Positions 15,576-23,240 of a DNA stretch of 41,888 bases are shown one piece after another. The stretch's first letter is position 1. The number at the start of each line of letters is the position of its first letter. The stretch comes from a virus, in the IMG/VR virus record IMGVR_UViG_3300027996_000068, positions 1 to 41,888 of that record; one strand, 5' to 3'. The notes beneath the pieces were generated by a model, which worked only from the letters and a program-made list of their open reading frames with translations, made no database searches and was not told the DNA's origin. The position numbers and the translations under genes are program-made.

Positions 15576-16172
15576 TTATATATCGTACATTCTATTTTTT
15601 ATGGCAATCGCTTCTGCCATATTACCGTTTTTAATTGCATTTTGATACTGTTCATCTGCTGTCTTGCTTACTACTACATTCACTGGATTAGTTGGACTAT
15701 TATTATTAGTCTGTTTACTTATCTCAAACAAATAACCTTTATTTTCTTTAAGACTTGTAATTTGTTCATTTAATCCTTTAACGTTTCCTGCTTCATCTAA
15801 TTCTAATGTTGAGTAATCTAAAAACTTTGATAAATCAGCAGGGTCTAAAGCTTTGTTATGTACTGCTTCAAACTTTACTGCATTATCAATTAAGCTTTTA
15901 TTATACTTCTCTTGTGAATCTGCACTATTCTTTTGCAATTCTTCAATTTTTGCTTCTAGCTCGCCGTTTCCTTTAGCTAATTTCTTAAGATTTTCAAGTT
16001 CGCCAGATAATGTTCCGTTCTGTTCCTTAAGTTCATTCTTTGTATTAATGATTTCATCAAATTTTTGTTTAGGGATATAAGAACCATCATTGATTACAAT
16101 TTTTTTATCTCCTAATTTCTCTGTAATTTGATTAAAAAGTTCTTCACCTAAAATCTCATTTAAATTTTCCAT
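15576..16172 (-). CDS. Capsid scaffolding protein (phage GP20-like)
   Basis: A 198-residue, Lys/Glu/Asn-rich, largely helical protein. Residues 40-110 form a coiled coil ('NELKEQNGTLSGELENLKKL', 'ELEAKIEELQKN'), then 'IDNAVKFEAVHNKALDPADLSKFLD', a hallmark of GP20-type minor structural/scaffold proteins. It sits directly before the major capsid gene. It would guide shell assembly and be lost from the mature head. I see no protease motif in or beside it, so how it is removed is unclear. Confidence 0.88.
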   Translation of the reverse strand: MENLNEILGEELFNQITEKLGDKKIVINDGSYIPKQKFDEIINTKNELKEQNGTLSGELENLKKLAKGNGELEAKIEELQKNSADSQEKYNKSLIDNAVKFEAVHNKALDPADLSKFLDYSTLELDEAGNVKGLNEQITSLKENKGYLFEISKQTNNNSPTNPVNVVVSKTADEQYQNAIKNGNMAEAIAIKNRMYDI

Positions 16173-16209
16173 TTATATACCTCTTTCTATTCCCGTTTAG
16201 TTTTTTTTA

Positions 16210-16233
16210 CGTGTAACCCGCCACGCTACGGTC
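16210..16233. other. Short GC-rich island with hairpin potential
   Basis: A 24-base stretch containing GTGTAACCCGCCACGCTACG is about 60% G+C in an otherwise very AT-rich genome. On the - strand CGTG and CACG can pair around GCGGGTTA. It lies between the decayed homing endonuclease gene and the scaffold gene. It may be left from the insertion of the endonuclease gene or be an RNA structure in the scaffold leader; I cannot assign a function. Confidence 0.4.
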
Positions 16234-16273
16234 TTGTTTGTTTTTGCTCTAACAATACTAAAAAAGAGCAGTT

Positions 16274-16789
16274 TTATATTAAATATTTCCAAGACGTTCC
16301 CTTTTTAATCCTAAGAATAGATGTAGATGACACGCCGTAAATTTCAGCAATATCTTTCATCATTACCTTATTTTTTAAAAGTTCCCTTATCTCAAAAACA
16401 TCTTTTTCTTTTAATTTTGCCCTACCATTTTTTTCACCCTGCAAAATGTAACCTTTACCATACATATAATTTTCGGCACCCTTATGAGATTCACTCATTT
16501 TCTGTTTAACTTCTTCCGTATATGTATAATTAGATTTGTGCATTGGATTTTTATTGCCAATCATTTTTCCTTTTAATCCTTTAGAAATTTTATCTCTAGT
16601 TTTTTGATTGTGTTTTATATTTAAATTGCAAGTTACATTTACTCTTTTATTATATCCAGTTTCAACATTAAAACTCTTATGAATATTTGTCCAATATTGT
16701 TCTCTTAATAATAAATCTTTTTTATTTGTTTTTTCAATTATTTTAAATTTGAAATTACTTTCCTCAAATTCATTCCAATCTTTCTGCAT
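16274..16789 (-). pseudogene. N-terminally truncated GIY-YIG homing endonuclease with NUMOD3 repeats
   Basis: From the ATG at 16789 the frame gives 171 residues. It is open further to 16849 and there encodes 'RSERWYSEPLLRKNKHWLED', which resembles the middle of GIY-YIG homing enzymes (x-RW-x-EH-xx-LLRKNKHW). The upstream part with the GIY...YIG motif is missing: a TGA at 16850 and the end of the minor capsid gene lie there. Downstream parts remain: 'RDKISKGLKGKMIGNKNPMHKS' and 'VKQKMSESHKG' are NUMOD3-type DNA-binding repeats, and 'MMKDIAEIYGVSSTSILRIKKG' is a helix-turn-helix. It probably binds DNA but should not cut. Free-standing homing genes often sit between phage structural genes, as here. 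Confidence 0.72.
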
Positions 16790-16869
16790 ATCTTCTAACC
16801 AATGCTTATTTTTTCTTAATAATGGTTCGGAATACCATCTTTCGCTCCGTCAAGCTATCCCATAAAACT

Positions 16870-17946
16870 TTAATTTTGTGTTAGTCTTAAACTTGCATAT
16901 TTACTCTTTAACGCTTGATACTTCTTACTATTAGCCTTTTTACTTTTCCTAAATCCGTTCAAGGTCTTAGGCGTATCACTCGGCATAACAATTTTATATC
17001 TTTCCCATTGCTTCTTATCTGCATTTCTTTTTCTATTGTTCTTTTGCTCCCTATCATAATTAATTCTTTGTGAGTTTGAGCGTGGGTCAATATCAAAAGA
17101 CCTATTACTAAATTCTTTAGTTCTAGTTCTATTTGTATCTTTCGTTGGCTCGTATGGTCTTAGAACATGTCGACAATTCGGATGAATGTTAGCATGAACG
17201 CCACTAAAAGCTGTGTCCAACGGTGGATATTCTTTACTGTTACCACTTATACTATATACTCTACCTTGCAATGGTGCACAAACAGGACAAGTTGTTGCAT
17301 GACTCGACATAATAACTAAGTCTTTTCCATTAGCTTCAAGATGTTTCATAACTCCCTGATTAGCGACTTCTGTCATTGTACTTCTAGCTACCATACTAGC
17401 ATAAGAATCTAAATTAATCTTTCTACCGTTCTTCGTTCTCATGCTCGTTACATTATTATCAATAAAAGTTTGAATCAAATCTTCCCTAACTTGTCTAACA
17501 TTTCTACCAGTAATTCTTGATTGTGTAATTGAGTCAAGAGAAATCTGTCTTACATTATCTCTTATACTTCTACCAACAAAATTAGAAGAAGTTACAAAAT
17601 CATTATTAGTATTTCTAATCAAAGTATCAATTTCTTTGTTATGTATATCTGAAAAGGCTTCAAAACCTTCAATTTTAACACCCATAGCTTTGTAATCGTT
17701 CACCGCTTTATTGACCGCTTTTTTGTATTGACGTGGAACATTACTATTAGTCCATAGCCTAGAGTCCGTTATAAGTTGTTTTAACGTGTCATTTGTTTGT
17801 GCTAAAATTCTTTTTTCATACATTACATTACTTTTCCTAGAATGTTTCTGACCAATTACTTTTATTAACTTTTGTTGTGCTTCTGTGTAAACTTTTATTA
17901 AATCTATTATTTGTTGAGATTCGTTTGGATGGATAATATTAGCCAT
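16870..17946 (-). CDS. Minor capsid protein (Phage_min_cap2 / MuF-like)
   Basis: A 358-residue protein whose C-terminal half shows the family signature: 'MVARSTMTEVANQGVMKHLEANG', 'SSHATTCPVCAPLQGRVYSISG' near 213-235 and 'HANIHPNCRHVLRPYEP' near 250-266. The Cys and His residues in CPVC and HPNCRH are spaced like a metal site. The N-terminal half is helical. It is encoded next to the portal gene as in SPP1-type phages, where such proteins are injected or stabilise the portal vertex. The C-terminus is very basic and Lys/Asn-rich. Start chosen at the ATG 10 bases after an AGAGGTGAC site. Confidence 0.9.
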   Translation of the reverse strand: MANIIHPNESQQIIDLIKVYTEAQQKLIKVIGQKHSRKSNVMYEKRILAQTNDTLKQLITDSRLWTNSNVPRQYKKAVNKAVNDYKAMGVKIEGFEAFSDIHNKEIDTLIRNTNNDFVTSSNFVGRSIRDNVRQISLDSITQSRITGRNVRQVREDLIQTFIDNNVTSMRTKNGRKINLDSYASMVARSTMTEVANQGVMKHLEANGKDLVIMSSHATTCPVCAPLQGRVYSISGNSKEYPPLDTAFSGVHANIHPNCRHVLRPYEPTKDTNRTRTKEFSNRSFDIDPRSNSQRINYDREQKNNRKRNADKKQWERYKIVMPSDTPKTLNGFRKSKKANSKKYQALKSKYASLRLTQN

Positions 17947-17950
17947 CTAG

Positions 17951-18109
17951 TCACCTCTCCATAATTTCTTTTACAATATAATCATAATTTTTAAGCTTTG
18001 TCTTATGAGTAAAATCTCCCATACTCTTATCCTTTTCAACAACTTCATAAACAACATCATTTTCACCATCATAACCATATTCAATATTTAAAATATTAAT
18101 CTTGCTCAT
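17951..18109 (-). CDS. Small protein overlapping the portal gene end
   Basis: A 52-residue protein (MSKINILNIEYGYDGENDVVYEVVEKDKS...). I place the start at 18109, inside the last codons of the portal gene, because upstream ATGs in this frame only encode a Met-rich shadow of the Asp-rich portal tail. The 14-base overlap with the portal gene suggests coupled translation. Its stop is four bases before the minor capsid ATG. I do not recognise a family; it is probably a small accessory of portal or head assembly. Confidence 0.6.
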   Translation of the reverse strand: MSKINILNIEYGYDGENDVVYEVVEKDKSMGDFTHKTKLKNYDYIVKEIMER

Positions 18110-19586
18110 CTGCATCATCCCCATCATCCACAACATTATTACCACTAAAAGGTTTTTCGCTCATTGGATTCATTTGAGATTCTTCATCTGCTATTCTCTC
18201 AATTTCTTCATCGGCTGCATCTTCGTCCATATTATCATATTGCATTAATGTTCTTTTAGTTGATATTGTGTTACTATTCTTTCTTTTCTCAATAATCTCT
18301 GCTTCCTCAAGTTCATCATTAGGAAGTCCATCTTGCCACTTAATTGTTATCTTCTCATTAGTGAGGTCATTAATACCTTCACCACCTAAAGAACTAACTA
18401 ATTTAATAACATTCTTGATTACTGGGTCTAATAACATAGTAATACGTTTGGCTTTCGCTAGTGGAGATATCATTTTAAACTTTAAGGCTCTACCACTCAT
18501 GTTACTATTACCTTTATCTTCGCCACCTAATAATGTAGCACCCATTTCTGATAATACATATAATTGATTTAATAACACTTCTATCTGTGTAAAGTTTGCT
18601 TCAAGTTGTGCTTCCCAAGTAATATACTTAGGCTCTACATCATCAACACTATCACGAATAAAAGCATTACCCATCTTTACTGTATATTCCCCTGTTTCTG
18701 GGTCTTTTTGAAATGCTGAACTTGGTGCACTTACAGAAGGATCACTATGTTTATCAAGTATCTTTTCTATCTGACCAACACGAACCATTAAAGCACATAT
18801 CAAGCTATTAATATCATCATAATCATTACAGCCTGTTATCTTGTCACTTGTAATCAAATTACTAGTAACTTGTATAAAAAAGTCTGTTAAACCTGTTGTT
18901 TCTCTATTTGTTTCAACCAATCTTCCAATAGTATTAGAAGAAATTTGCGTACTTACCATAGTACCATTTAAATTAGTCATAATCTTATTAATATTTGTAT
19001 CGCTACCCATTTCAAATACATATTTATCAAAATAACCTTTATAATGTACTTTAACAGATAAGTATTTCTTGCTGCTTTCCTCATACATATAAGCAATAAC
19101 GTGATTTACTATCTTCTTATAGTTATTAGGGTCAACGATAGGAATCCAAAGAGAAGGTTGCCCAACGTCAAAGTTACCAAAACCTTCATCTTGATATAAG
19201 TCAAATATACCATTTCCATATCTACTACAATCAATTACATTTTGATAAAACTTATTAAACATATGTGTGTTTTCTTCAATATTCTCAATAGTATCTTTTT
19301 CACCTTCAACTGAAATTAAAGGTTTCTCTCCAAAAATTAAATCAGCCGTTTTAATACTAATTAACTTATGATAGTTGAGCAATGTAACAAAATCAATTAC
19401 TTCTGAATAATTTCCAACGACTCTACTCAATCGCTTTAAATCATTATCAAAGATACCACCAGGCTTTCCATGTTCACCGTAAAATAGTTCTTTATTTCTT
19501 TCATACATTCTAAATCTGTCTTGTGTATCTGGGTCTTCAGGAGGAAATTGTTGTCCTGTTTTTAAGAAATCTAAACTACTTAACAC
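18096..19586 (-). CDS. Portal protein (SPP1 gp6-like)
   Basis: A 496-residue protein. 'NELFYGEHG'-type N-terminal region, 'NYHKLISIKTADLIFGEKPLISVEG' and 'FNKFYQNVIDCSRYGNGIFDLYQDE' are typical of SPP1 gp6-like portals, as is 'GNSNMSGRALKFKMISPLAKAKRI' near 360-385, which belongs to the C-terminal crown-proximal helices. The C-terminus is acidic (DDGDDADEQD). It forms the dodecameric ring at one capsid vertex and lies between the terminase and minor capsid genes. The length is in the usual range. Confidence 0.92.
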   Translation of the reverse strand: MLSSLDFLKTGQQFPPEDPDTQDRFRMYERNKELFYGEHGKPGGIFDNDLKRLSRVVGNYSEVIDFVTLLNYHKLISIKTADLIFGEKPLISVEGEKDTIENIEENTHMFNKFYQNVIDCSRYGNGIFDLYQDEGFGNFDVGQPSLWIPIVDPNNYKKIVNHVIAYMYEESSKKYLSVKVHYKGYFDKYVFEMGSDTNINKIMTNLNGTMVSTQISSNTIGRLVETNRETTGLTDFFIQVTSNLITSDKITGCNDYDDINSLICALMVRVGQIEKILDKHSDPSVSAPSSAFQKDPETGEYTVKMGNAFIRDSVDDVEPKYITWEAQLEANFTQIEVLLNQLYVLSEMGATLLGGEDKGNSNMSGRALKFKMISPLAKAKRITMLLDPVIKNVIKLVSSLGGEGINDLTNEKITIKWQDGLPNDELEEAEIIEKRKNSNTISTKRTLMQYDNMDEDAADEEIERIADEESQMNPMSEKPFSGNNVVDDGDDADEQD

Positions 19587-19610
19587 TCTATCACTCCTTT
19601 CATATATTAG

Positions 19611-19856
19611 TTATCTTTCAAGGAATTTAACTACTAACATTCCTTCTACTCTTTCAGCATTACTAATATAAAAATCACTATTTATATCTTTATATTCTAA
19701 CTTTAAAAATGCTCTATTATCAAAAATAGGTAAATCTTCAACTTCAATATCAATAATTTTTTTGTATATGTTGCTTCCTCTATATCGTAAACTAAATTCA
19801 CCAACACTTATATTATTTTCTTCTACATCTATTTCAACACCATCAATCTTAAACAT
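19611..19856 (-). CDS. Hypothetical small protein between terminase and portal
   Basis: An 81-residue beta-rich protein: MFKIDGVEIDVEENNISVGEFSLRYRGSNIYKKIIDIEVEDLPIFDNRAFLKLEY... It has no Cys and no membrane segment. It is encoded 12 bases after the large terminase stop with an AGAAGGGTGATATT ribosome site. I do not recognise it. Position suggests a packaging or head accessory, but nothing in the sequence settles this. Confidence 0.65.
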   Translation of the reverse strand: MFKIDGVEIDVEENNISVGEFSLRYRGSNIYKKIIDIEVEDLPIFDNRAFLKLEYKDINSDFYISNAERVEGMLVVKFLER

Positions 19857-19868
19857 AATATCACCCTT

Positions 19869-21161
19869 CTAAAACCTAACTTGAACTGTCTTAGTACCAC
19901 TACTTTTATAAAATAAATCTGTAGAATATCTTAGTGCAGCCATTGCATCATCAAAAATATCAATAGGCTCATCAATATACTTGCCTTCTTTATTCTGTTT
20001 CCATATATAACACTTTGATTCTTTCCATGTATTAATACACTTAGTATTAATGTATATTCTATCAAATTGTTTTAATCTGTCAATTTGAGCATTAACACTT
20101 CCTGCGTATTTCTTAACACCTGTTGCGTTATATCCTGCTTTCTTAAACATCTTGATTCGGTCTGGCTCTGCACAATCACAAACCATTCTTAGCCTATTCT
20201 GTATATTATCCCTCTTACATAAATCAATAATCTCATTTGTATCTTTTTCATATACATAAATCTCATCGAATATATATAAACAGTTATCCTTTTCAGCAAC
20301 TGATAAAATTGCATTTGCATGATTAAATCCGAAATCTTGTGCATATCCTTTGTTATCAAAATTGTTAAACTCTAATCCTTCTGCTTCAAAATCTAATTGC
20401 TCCGTATTAGTTAATATTCTTCCACCTCTCGAAGCAAACTTACCTTTTCTATATACTTCATATAAGAATGGATTAGTATATTTCAACTTCTCTATTACTA
20501 ATTTCCTTACTGGCTCTATGAAGTCATTATCTTCAAATGTAGAGCATATTACTAACACTGTATACTGCACTATCTCTCCGTCAATCTTCTCATTAATATC
20601 TAATTCCCAAACTTTAGGCTCACCATCATCAAACGTTTCTAAAATCCTATCCTTTTTTATACTTACAAAACGATCATTAGAAAAATGGTCTTCGTCTACT
20701 GGATTAAACGTCAACATCATTCTTTGATATCCATCACCACGAAGCAATATTAACAAATCGTCAAACTGTGTTTCTGTAAGGTCCTCTGCTTCTTCCACCC
20801 AGATAAAATTTAAGCCCTTTAAAGATTTAATCTTCTTAGGGTCATCTAATCCTCTAAATATCATTTTATTTTTGTTCTTGTGTTCAATCTCTAAAGGTTG
20901 TTTTGTAAATTTAAAAACATGATTATGGTCCAACATATCAATTCCATCTTCTATCTCCATAAACACACTATCTTTAATACTAGCATAAGTTTTTCTTAAT
21001 CCAACTCCTCGGAAATAAGGGTCGTTAATCATTGAGATAGGAATATATTGACCACCAGTAAAGAATGATTTTCCACTATCTCTACCACCATAATTTATTA
21101 TTACTCTAGCTTTAGAATTAAGAATATGATAATAAACATCATTTACATATATATCACTCAT
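19869..21161 (-). CDS. terL: Terminase large subunit (PBSX-type)
   Basis: A 430-residue DNA-packaging motor. The ATPase part shows Walker A 'GGRDSGKS' (25-32), a 'GLRKTYASIKDSVF' segment, Walker B 'NFIWVEEAEDLTE' (118-130) and the coupling motif 'LTFNPVD' near 150. The nuclease part contains 'GYAQDFGFNHANAIL' (Asp at the RNase H-like site), 'VCDCAEPDRI' and the late 'DIFDDAMAALRYST' with its conserved Asp residues. This is the Terminase_3/PBSX arrangement. It overlaps the small subunit gene by four bases (ATGA), so the two are translationally coupled. It cuts concatemers and pumps DNA through the portal. Confidence 0.95.
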   Translation of the reverse strand: MSDIYVNDVYYHILNSKARVIINYGGRDSGKSFFTGGQYIPISMINDPYFRGVGLRKTYASIKDSVFMEIEDGIDMLDHNHVFKFTKQPLEIEHKNKNKMIFRGLDDPKKIKSLKGLNFIWVEEAEDLTETQFDDLLILLRGDGYQRMMLTFNPVDEDHFSNDRFVSIKKDRILETFDDGEPKVWELDINEKIDGEIVQYTVLVICSTFEDNDFIEPVRKLVIEKLKYTNPFLYEVYRKGKFASRGGRILTNTEQLDFEAEGLEFNNFDNKGYAQDFGFNHANAILSVAEKDNCLYIFDEIYVYEKDTNEIIDLCKRDNIQNRLRMVCDCAEPDRIKMFKKAGYNATGVKKYAGSVNAQIDRLKQFDRIYINTKCINTWKESKCYIWKQNKEGKYIDEPIDIFDDAMAALRYSTDLFYKSSGTKTVQVRF

Positions 21162-21550
21162 TTTTTCTTCCTCTGACTTGCAGGTATAATATTAATTGTT
21201 GTTGCCATTTCTCCTGAATGTTCAACTTTATCAGTAAACATTTTTTTATTCTTTCCTAATAGTTCACTAGCCTTTAATCTGTCCTTCATTTCATTTTCAT
21301 CTTTAACAACTTCTGTCCAAAATTCTTGTAGTTCTATTTCAGTTAAAATGTTACTTGATGCAACACTTTCTCTTAATTCTGTTAACCTCCCTACAACTTC
21401 CCTGACCTTCTCAAGCTCACAAGCTCTATTATCAACCGTTTTATCTTTCCAATCTTTACTGTTTGAATATGCTTCAAGATATGCTTTACGTTGTGATAAA
21501 CCTCGAAATCTAGCCTGACAATATTTTTCTCTTGTTGGTGTTAGTTTCAT
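21158..21550 (-). CDS. terS: Terminase small subunit (Terminase_2)
   Basis: A 130-residue protein starting MKLTPTREKYCQARFRGLSQRKAYLEAYSNSKDW, the N-terminal helix-turn-helix pattern of the Terminase_2 family, followed by 'VDNRACELEKVREVVGRLTELRE' and a basic C-terminus. It recognises the packaging start site and hands DNA to the large subunit. It is the first gene of the late operon; a long structured leader (21551-21805) precedes it. The ribosome site is GAAAGGGTGTGATGAC before the ATG at 21550. Confidence 0.92.
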   Translation of the reverse strand: MKLTPTREKYCQARFRGLSQRKAYLEAYSNSKDWKDKTVDNRACELEKVREVVGRLTELRESVASSNILTEIELQEFWTEVVKDENEMKDRLKASELLGKNKKMFTDKVEHSGEMATTINIIPASQRKKK

Positions 21551-21583
21551 GTCATCACACCCTTTCTAAAACTAACCTATATC

Positions 21584-21607
21584 GTTGGTGTGGGAATCTC
21601 ACCCAAC
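21584..21607 (-). other. Stem-loop upstream of terS
   Basis: GTTGG-T-GTG pairs with CAC-CCAAC to give an 8-bp stem with one bulged base and a 7-base loop. No U-tract follows, so it is not a terminator. It could be an RNA element in the terS leader or part of a packaging site. Confidence 0.5.
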
Positions 21608-21664
21608 CTTTACTATTTCTTTCCGACAAAGAACAGATAAGAAGCCTCTAATTTAGAGCTCTTG

Positions 21665-21694
21665 TATATTAGAATACATATATATTAGAATACA
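21665..21694. repeat. Two 14-bp direct repeats upstream of terS
   Basis: TATATTAGAATACA occurs at 21665-21678 and again at 21681-21694, a 16-bp period. Exact tandem copies in a non-coding leader next to the terminase genes suggest protein binding sites, for the small terminase or a late regulator. Confidence 0.8.
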
Positions 21695-21697
21695 CAT

Positions 21698-21718
21698 AAA
21701 AAAAGAACCTTTCGGCTC
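21698..21718 (-). terminator. Terminator between early and late operons
   Basis: On the - strand GAGCC and GGTTC pair (one G-U) around a GAAA tetraloop and are followed by seven T. It stops transcription from the early operon and also lies about 60 bases downstream of the late promoter, so late transcription must read through it. Confidence 0.8.
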
Positions 21719-21775
21719 TCTCTTTTTTAGGGAGTTCAATAAACATTCAATTTATTAAACTTGTAACTACTATAC

Positions 21776-21804
21776 ATTATACCATACTTGACAAACTTAT
21801 GCAA
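21776..21804 (-). promoter_or_regulatory. Late operon promoter (extended -10)
   Basis: On the - strand TGG precedes TATAAT (21781-21776), giving a TGnTATAAT extended -10. The -35 region TTGCAT is at 21804-21799 with a 17-base spacer and is weak, which an extended -10 can compensate. It starts immediately after the stop of the last early gene and points at terS. Confidence 0.65.
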
Positions 21805-21805
21805 A

Positions 21806-22039
21806 CTACTTACCAACCTCATATAATTTATCTAACTTATCAATTAAATCTAATCTTCTAAAATACCTTTTCTCATGCTGACTAGTTATCTTTCCACCGC
21901 TGCCCATTGGCATATCACTATAAATCAAATCACTAAATATCTTTGTTTGAAGGTCTAACAATTCTTCTTCTAGTTCAATAATTGTGTCATTAATAAGTCT
22001 AGTTTCAATCGATTTTAACTTATCTAATAATTTACACAT
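21806..22039 (-). CDS. Small hypothetical helical protein, last early gene
   Basis: A 77-residue protein starting MCKLLDKLKSIETRLINDTIIELEEELLDLQ, which reads as a two-helix coiled coil, then 'PMGSGGKITSQHEKRYFRRLDLIDKLDKL'. The start at 22039 is set by an AAGGAGGTTGTCGAT site; an upstream in-frame ATG at 22069 lies inside the previous gene. It is the last gene before the late promoter. I do not recognise a family and see no motif for a late transcription activator. Confidence 0.65.
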   Translation of the reverse strand: MCKLLDKLKSIETRLINDTIIELEEELLDLQTKIFSDLIYSDMPMGSGGKITSQHEKRYFRRLDLIDKLDKLYEVGK

Positions 22040-22055
22040 ATCGACAACCTCCTTA

Positions 22056-22259
22056 TTATATCTTTTCAACTATAACCTTGTAATGATTCATTAAAAACTT
22101 AAGTTCCTCATTCTCCTTTTTTAGTGCTACATTTTCATCTTCTAATCTTTTCACATAAGATTCTTTAAATGTTGCCTCTTGTTTTTCTGATTCTTGTTTC
22201 TTTCTAGTTTCTTCGCCTGACTTTATATAACCTTCTTCCATTCTAGTATCTCCAAACAT
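22056..22259 (-). CDS. Small coiled-coil protein
   Basis: A 67-residue, strongly charged protein. Residues 15-60 form a continuous coiled coil (KKQESEKQEATFKESYVKRL, ENVALKKENEELKFL). It has a TAGGAGGTTGTTGAT ribosome site nearly identical to that of the next gene. No DNA-binding or enzymatic motif is visible. Function unknown. Confidence 0.65.
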   Translation of the reverse strand: MFGDTRMEEGYIKSGEETRKKQESEKQEATFKESYVKRLEDENVALKKENEELKFLMNHYKVIVEKI

Positions 22260-22271
22260 ATCAACAACCTC

Positions 22272-22520
22272 CTACATCATTTCCCCTTTAAAAGCCTTCT
22301 CTATCAAACTAACTAATCCCTTACTATAATCTGTTGTAACACTAACCATTTTATTTATAAGATTATCATAACCATACTTTTCTAACATATCTTTATCTAA
22401 AAAAATATTACCTTCACCAATATGGTCTGCACAAATCTCATAAGAATATTCAACTTCTGCACTAATTACTTCATTACGTTCAAACTGAAATTTAACTTCA
22501 TTTATACTTATTATACTCAC
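22272..22520 (-). CDS. Hypothetical early protein (GTG start)
   Basis: An 82-residue protein: MSIISINEVKFQFERNEVISAEVEYSYEIC... with a helical C-terminal half ending VSLIEKAFKGEMM. I choose the GTG at 22520 because AGGAGG lies seven bases before it; the longer frame from 22571 would start inside the preceding membrane protein gene with no ribosome site. No family recognised. It lies in a run of small early genes between SSB and the late promoter. Confidence 0.6.
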   Translation of the reverse strand: MSIISINEVKFQFERNEVISAEVEYSYEICADHIGEGNIFLDKDMLEKYGYDNLINKMVSVTTDYSKGLVSLIEKAFKGEMM

Positions 22521-22534
22521 AATATTACCTCCTA

Positions 22535-22675
22535 TTATCCCACATCTAAAGCCATATATAAAACTATACAAACTAAACTAACTAATACAAGCATTCCCCA
22601 CTTCAAGCTACTATGTACTTCTTCACGCTTTCTTTTCTGCATATTATTAATAGTGTGTTTATACTTAGAATCCAT
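22535..22675 (-). CDS. Small single-pass membrane protein
   Basis: A 46-residue protein (MDSKYKHTINNMQKRKREEV...) with a basic N-terminus followed by one hydrophobic helix, 'MLVLVSLVCIVLYMAL', at about 28-43. It has a TAGGAGGTTATACA ribosome site. Topology with the charged end inside is expected. Such small phage membrane proteins often change host physiology or act as lysis or exclusion factors, but nothing here points to one of these. Confidence 0.6.
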   Translation of the reverse strand: MDSKYKHTINNMQKRKREEVHSSLKWGMLVLVSLVCIVLYMALDVG

Positions 22676-22691
22676 TGTATAACCTCCTATG

Positions 22692-22834
22692 CTAAATACT
22701 CTTTAATTCGTTTTCTATAACTTTCAAGGAATTTCCCATAGCTATAATTTTATCATCTTTGTATGCAACCCAACGTTTTTTTTGAAATATTAAACCACAC
22801 TATACTTTTCCTCTATATTATTCCAATAATCCAT
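22692..22834 (-). pseudogene. Frameshifted small protein (DUF5678-like remnant)
   Basis: An ATG at 22834 with a good AGGAGG site starts MDYWNNIEEKYSVV and then hits TAA. In the -1 frame right after it the sequence continues 'KKRWVAYKDDKIIAMGNSLK', which with the first part resembles the small DUF5678 pattern (EKYxGKWVAxxDGKVIAxGxSLK). That second part has no start codon of its own. So this is probably one gene broken by an indel before the stop, or a sequencing error near the A8 run at about 22777-22784. Confidence 0.5.
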
Positions 22835-22845
22835 TACATAACCTC

Positions 22846-23223
22846 CTAGAATGGTAATTCATCATCGCCTTCTTCAACTACAACTGGCTCACTATCCTCA
22901 TTAACAGCTTTCTTACTATCTAAAAAAGTAACATCCTCAACAACTATATCTGTTGTATATATCCTGGTACCATCTTTTTCATAACTTCCACTTCTCAATC
23001 TACCACCTACACTAATCATGCTACCCTTAGATGTATAATTACACATTGCTTCTGCTGTCTTTCCCCAAACTTCACAGTTAAAGAAATCTGCTGTTGGCTG
23101 TCCCTCTTTCTTAAATTTCCTATCTACTGCAATATTAAACTTACAAACCACCTTATCACTTCCAACACTCTTTAATTCTAAATCCTTTGTAATTCTTCCA
23201 ATTTGAATAACTTTATTATTCAT
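22846..23223 (-). CDS. ssb: Single-stranded DNA-binding protein
   Basis: A 125-residue OB-fold protein: 'NKVIQIGRITKDLELKSVG', 'CKFNIAVDRKFKKEGQPTADFFNCEVWGKTAEAM', 'GSMISVGGRLRSGSYE' and an acidic C-terminal tip DDELPF. This is the complete bacterial-type SSB, shorter in the linker than host SSB. The tip recruits replication and repair partners. It protects ssDNA during phage replication and works with the ERF annealing protein encoded further upstream. An AGGAGGAATTA site precedes the ATG. Confidence 0.95.
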   Translation of the reverse strand: MNNKVIQIGRITKDLELKSVGSDKVVCKFNIAVDRKFKKEGQPTADFFNCEVWGKTAEAMCNYTSKGSMISVGGRLRSGSYEKDGTRIYTTDIVVEDVTFLDSKKAVNEDSEPVVVEEGDDELPF

Positions 23224-23240
23224 TATTAATTCCTCCTAAT

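Larger units (their letters stand above)
21551..21805. other. Structured non-coding leader before the terminase genes (candidate packaging site)
   Basis: This 255-base gap holds, from high to low coordinates: an extended -10 promoter (21776-21804), a terminator (21698-21718), two 14-bp direct repeats (21665-21694), a perfect 13-bp palindrome CTCTAATTTAGAG (21646-21658) and an 8-bp stem with one bulge (21584-21607). No coding frame fits. Packaging start sites (cos or pac) commonly lie at or near the small terminase gene, and repeats and palindromes are what small terminases bind, so this is a good candidate; that is inference. Confidence 0.55.

Noticed and set aside
16173-16870. A group I intron carrying the homing endonuclease
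   Set aside because: The neighbouring scaffold and minor capsid genes are both complete and not interrupted, and no intron core sequences could be seen.
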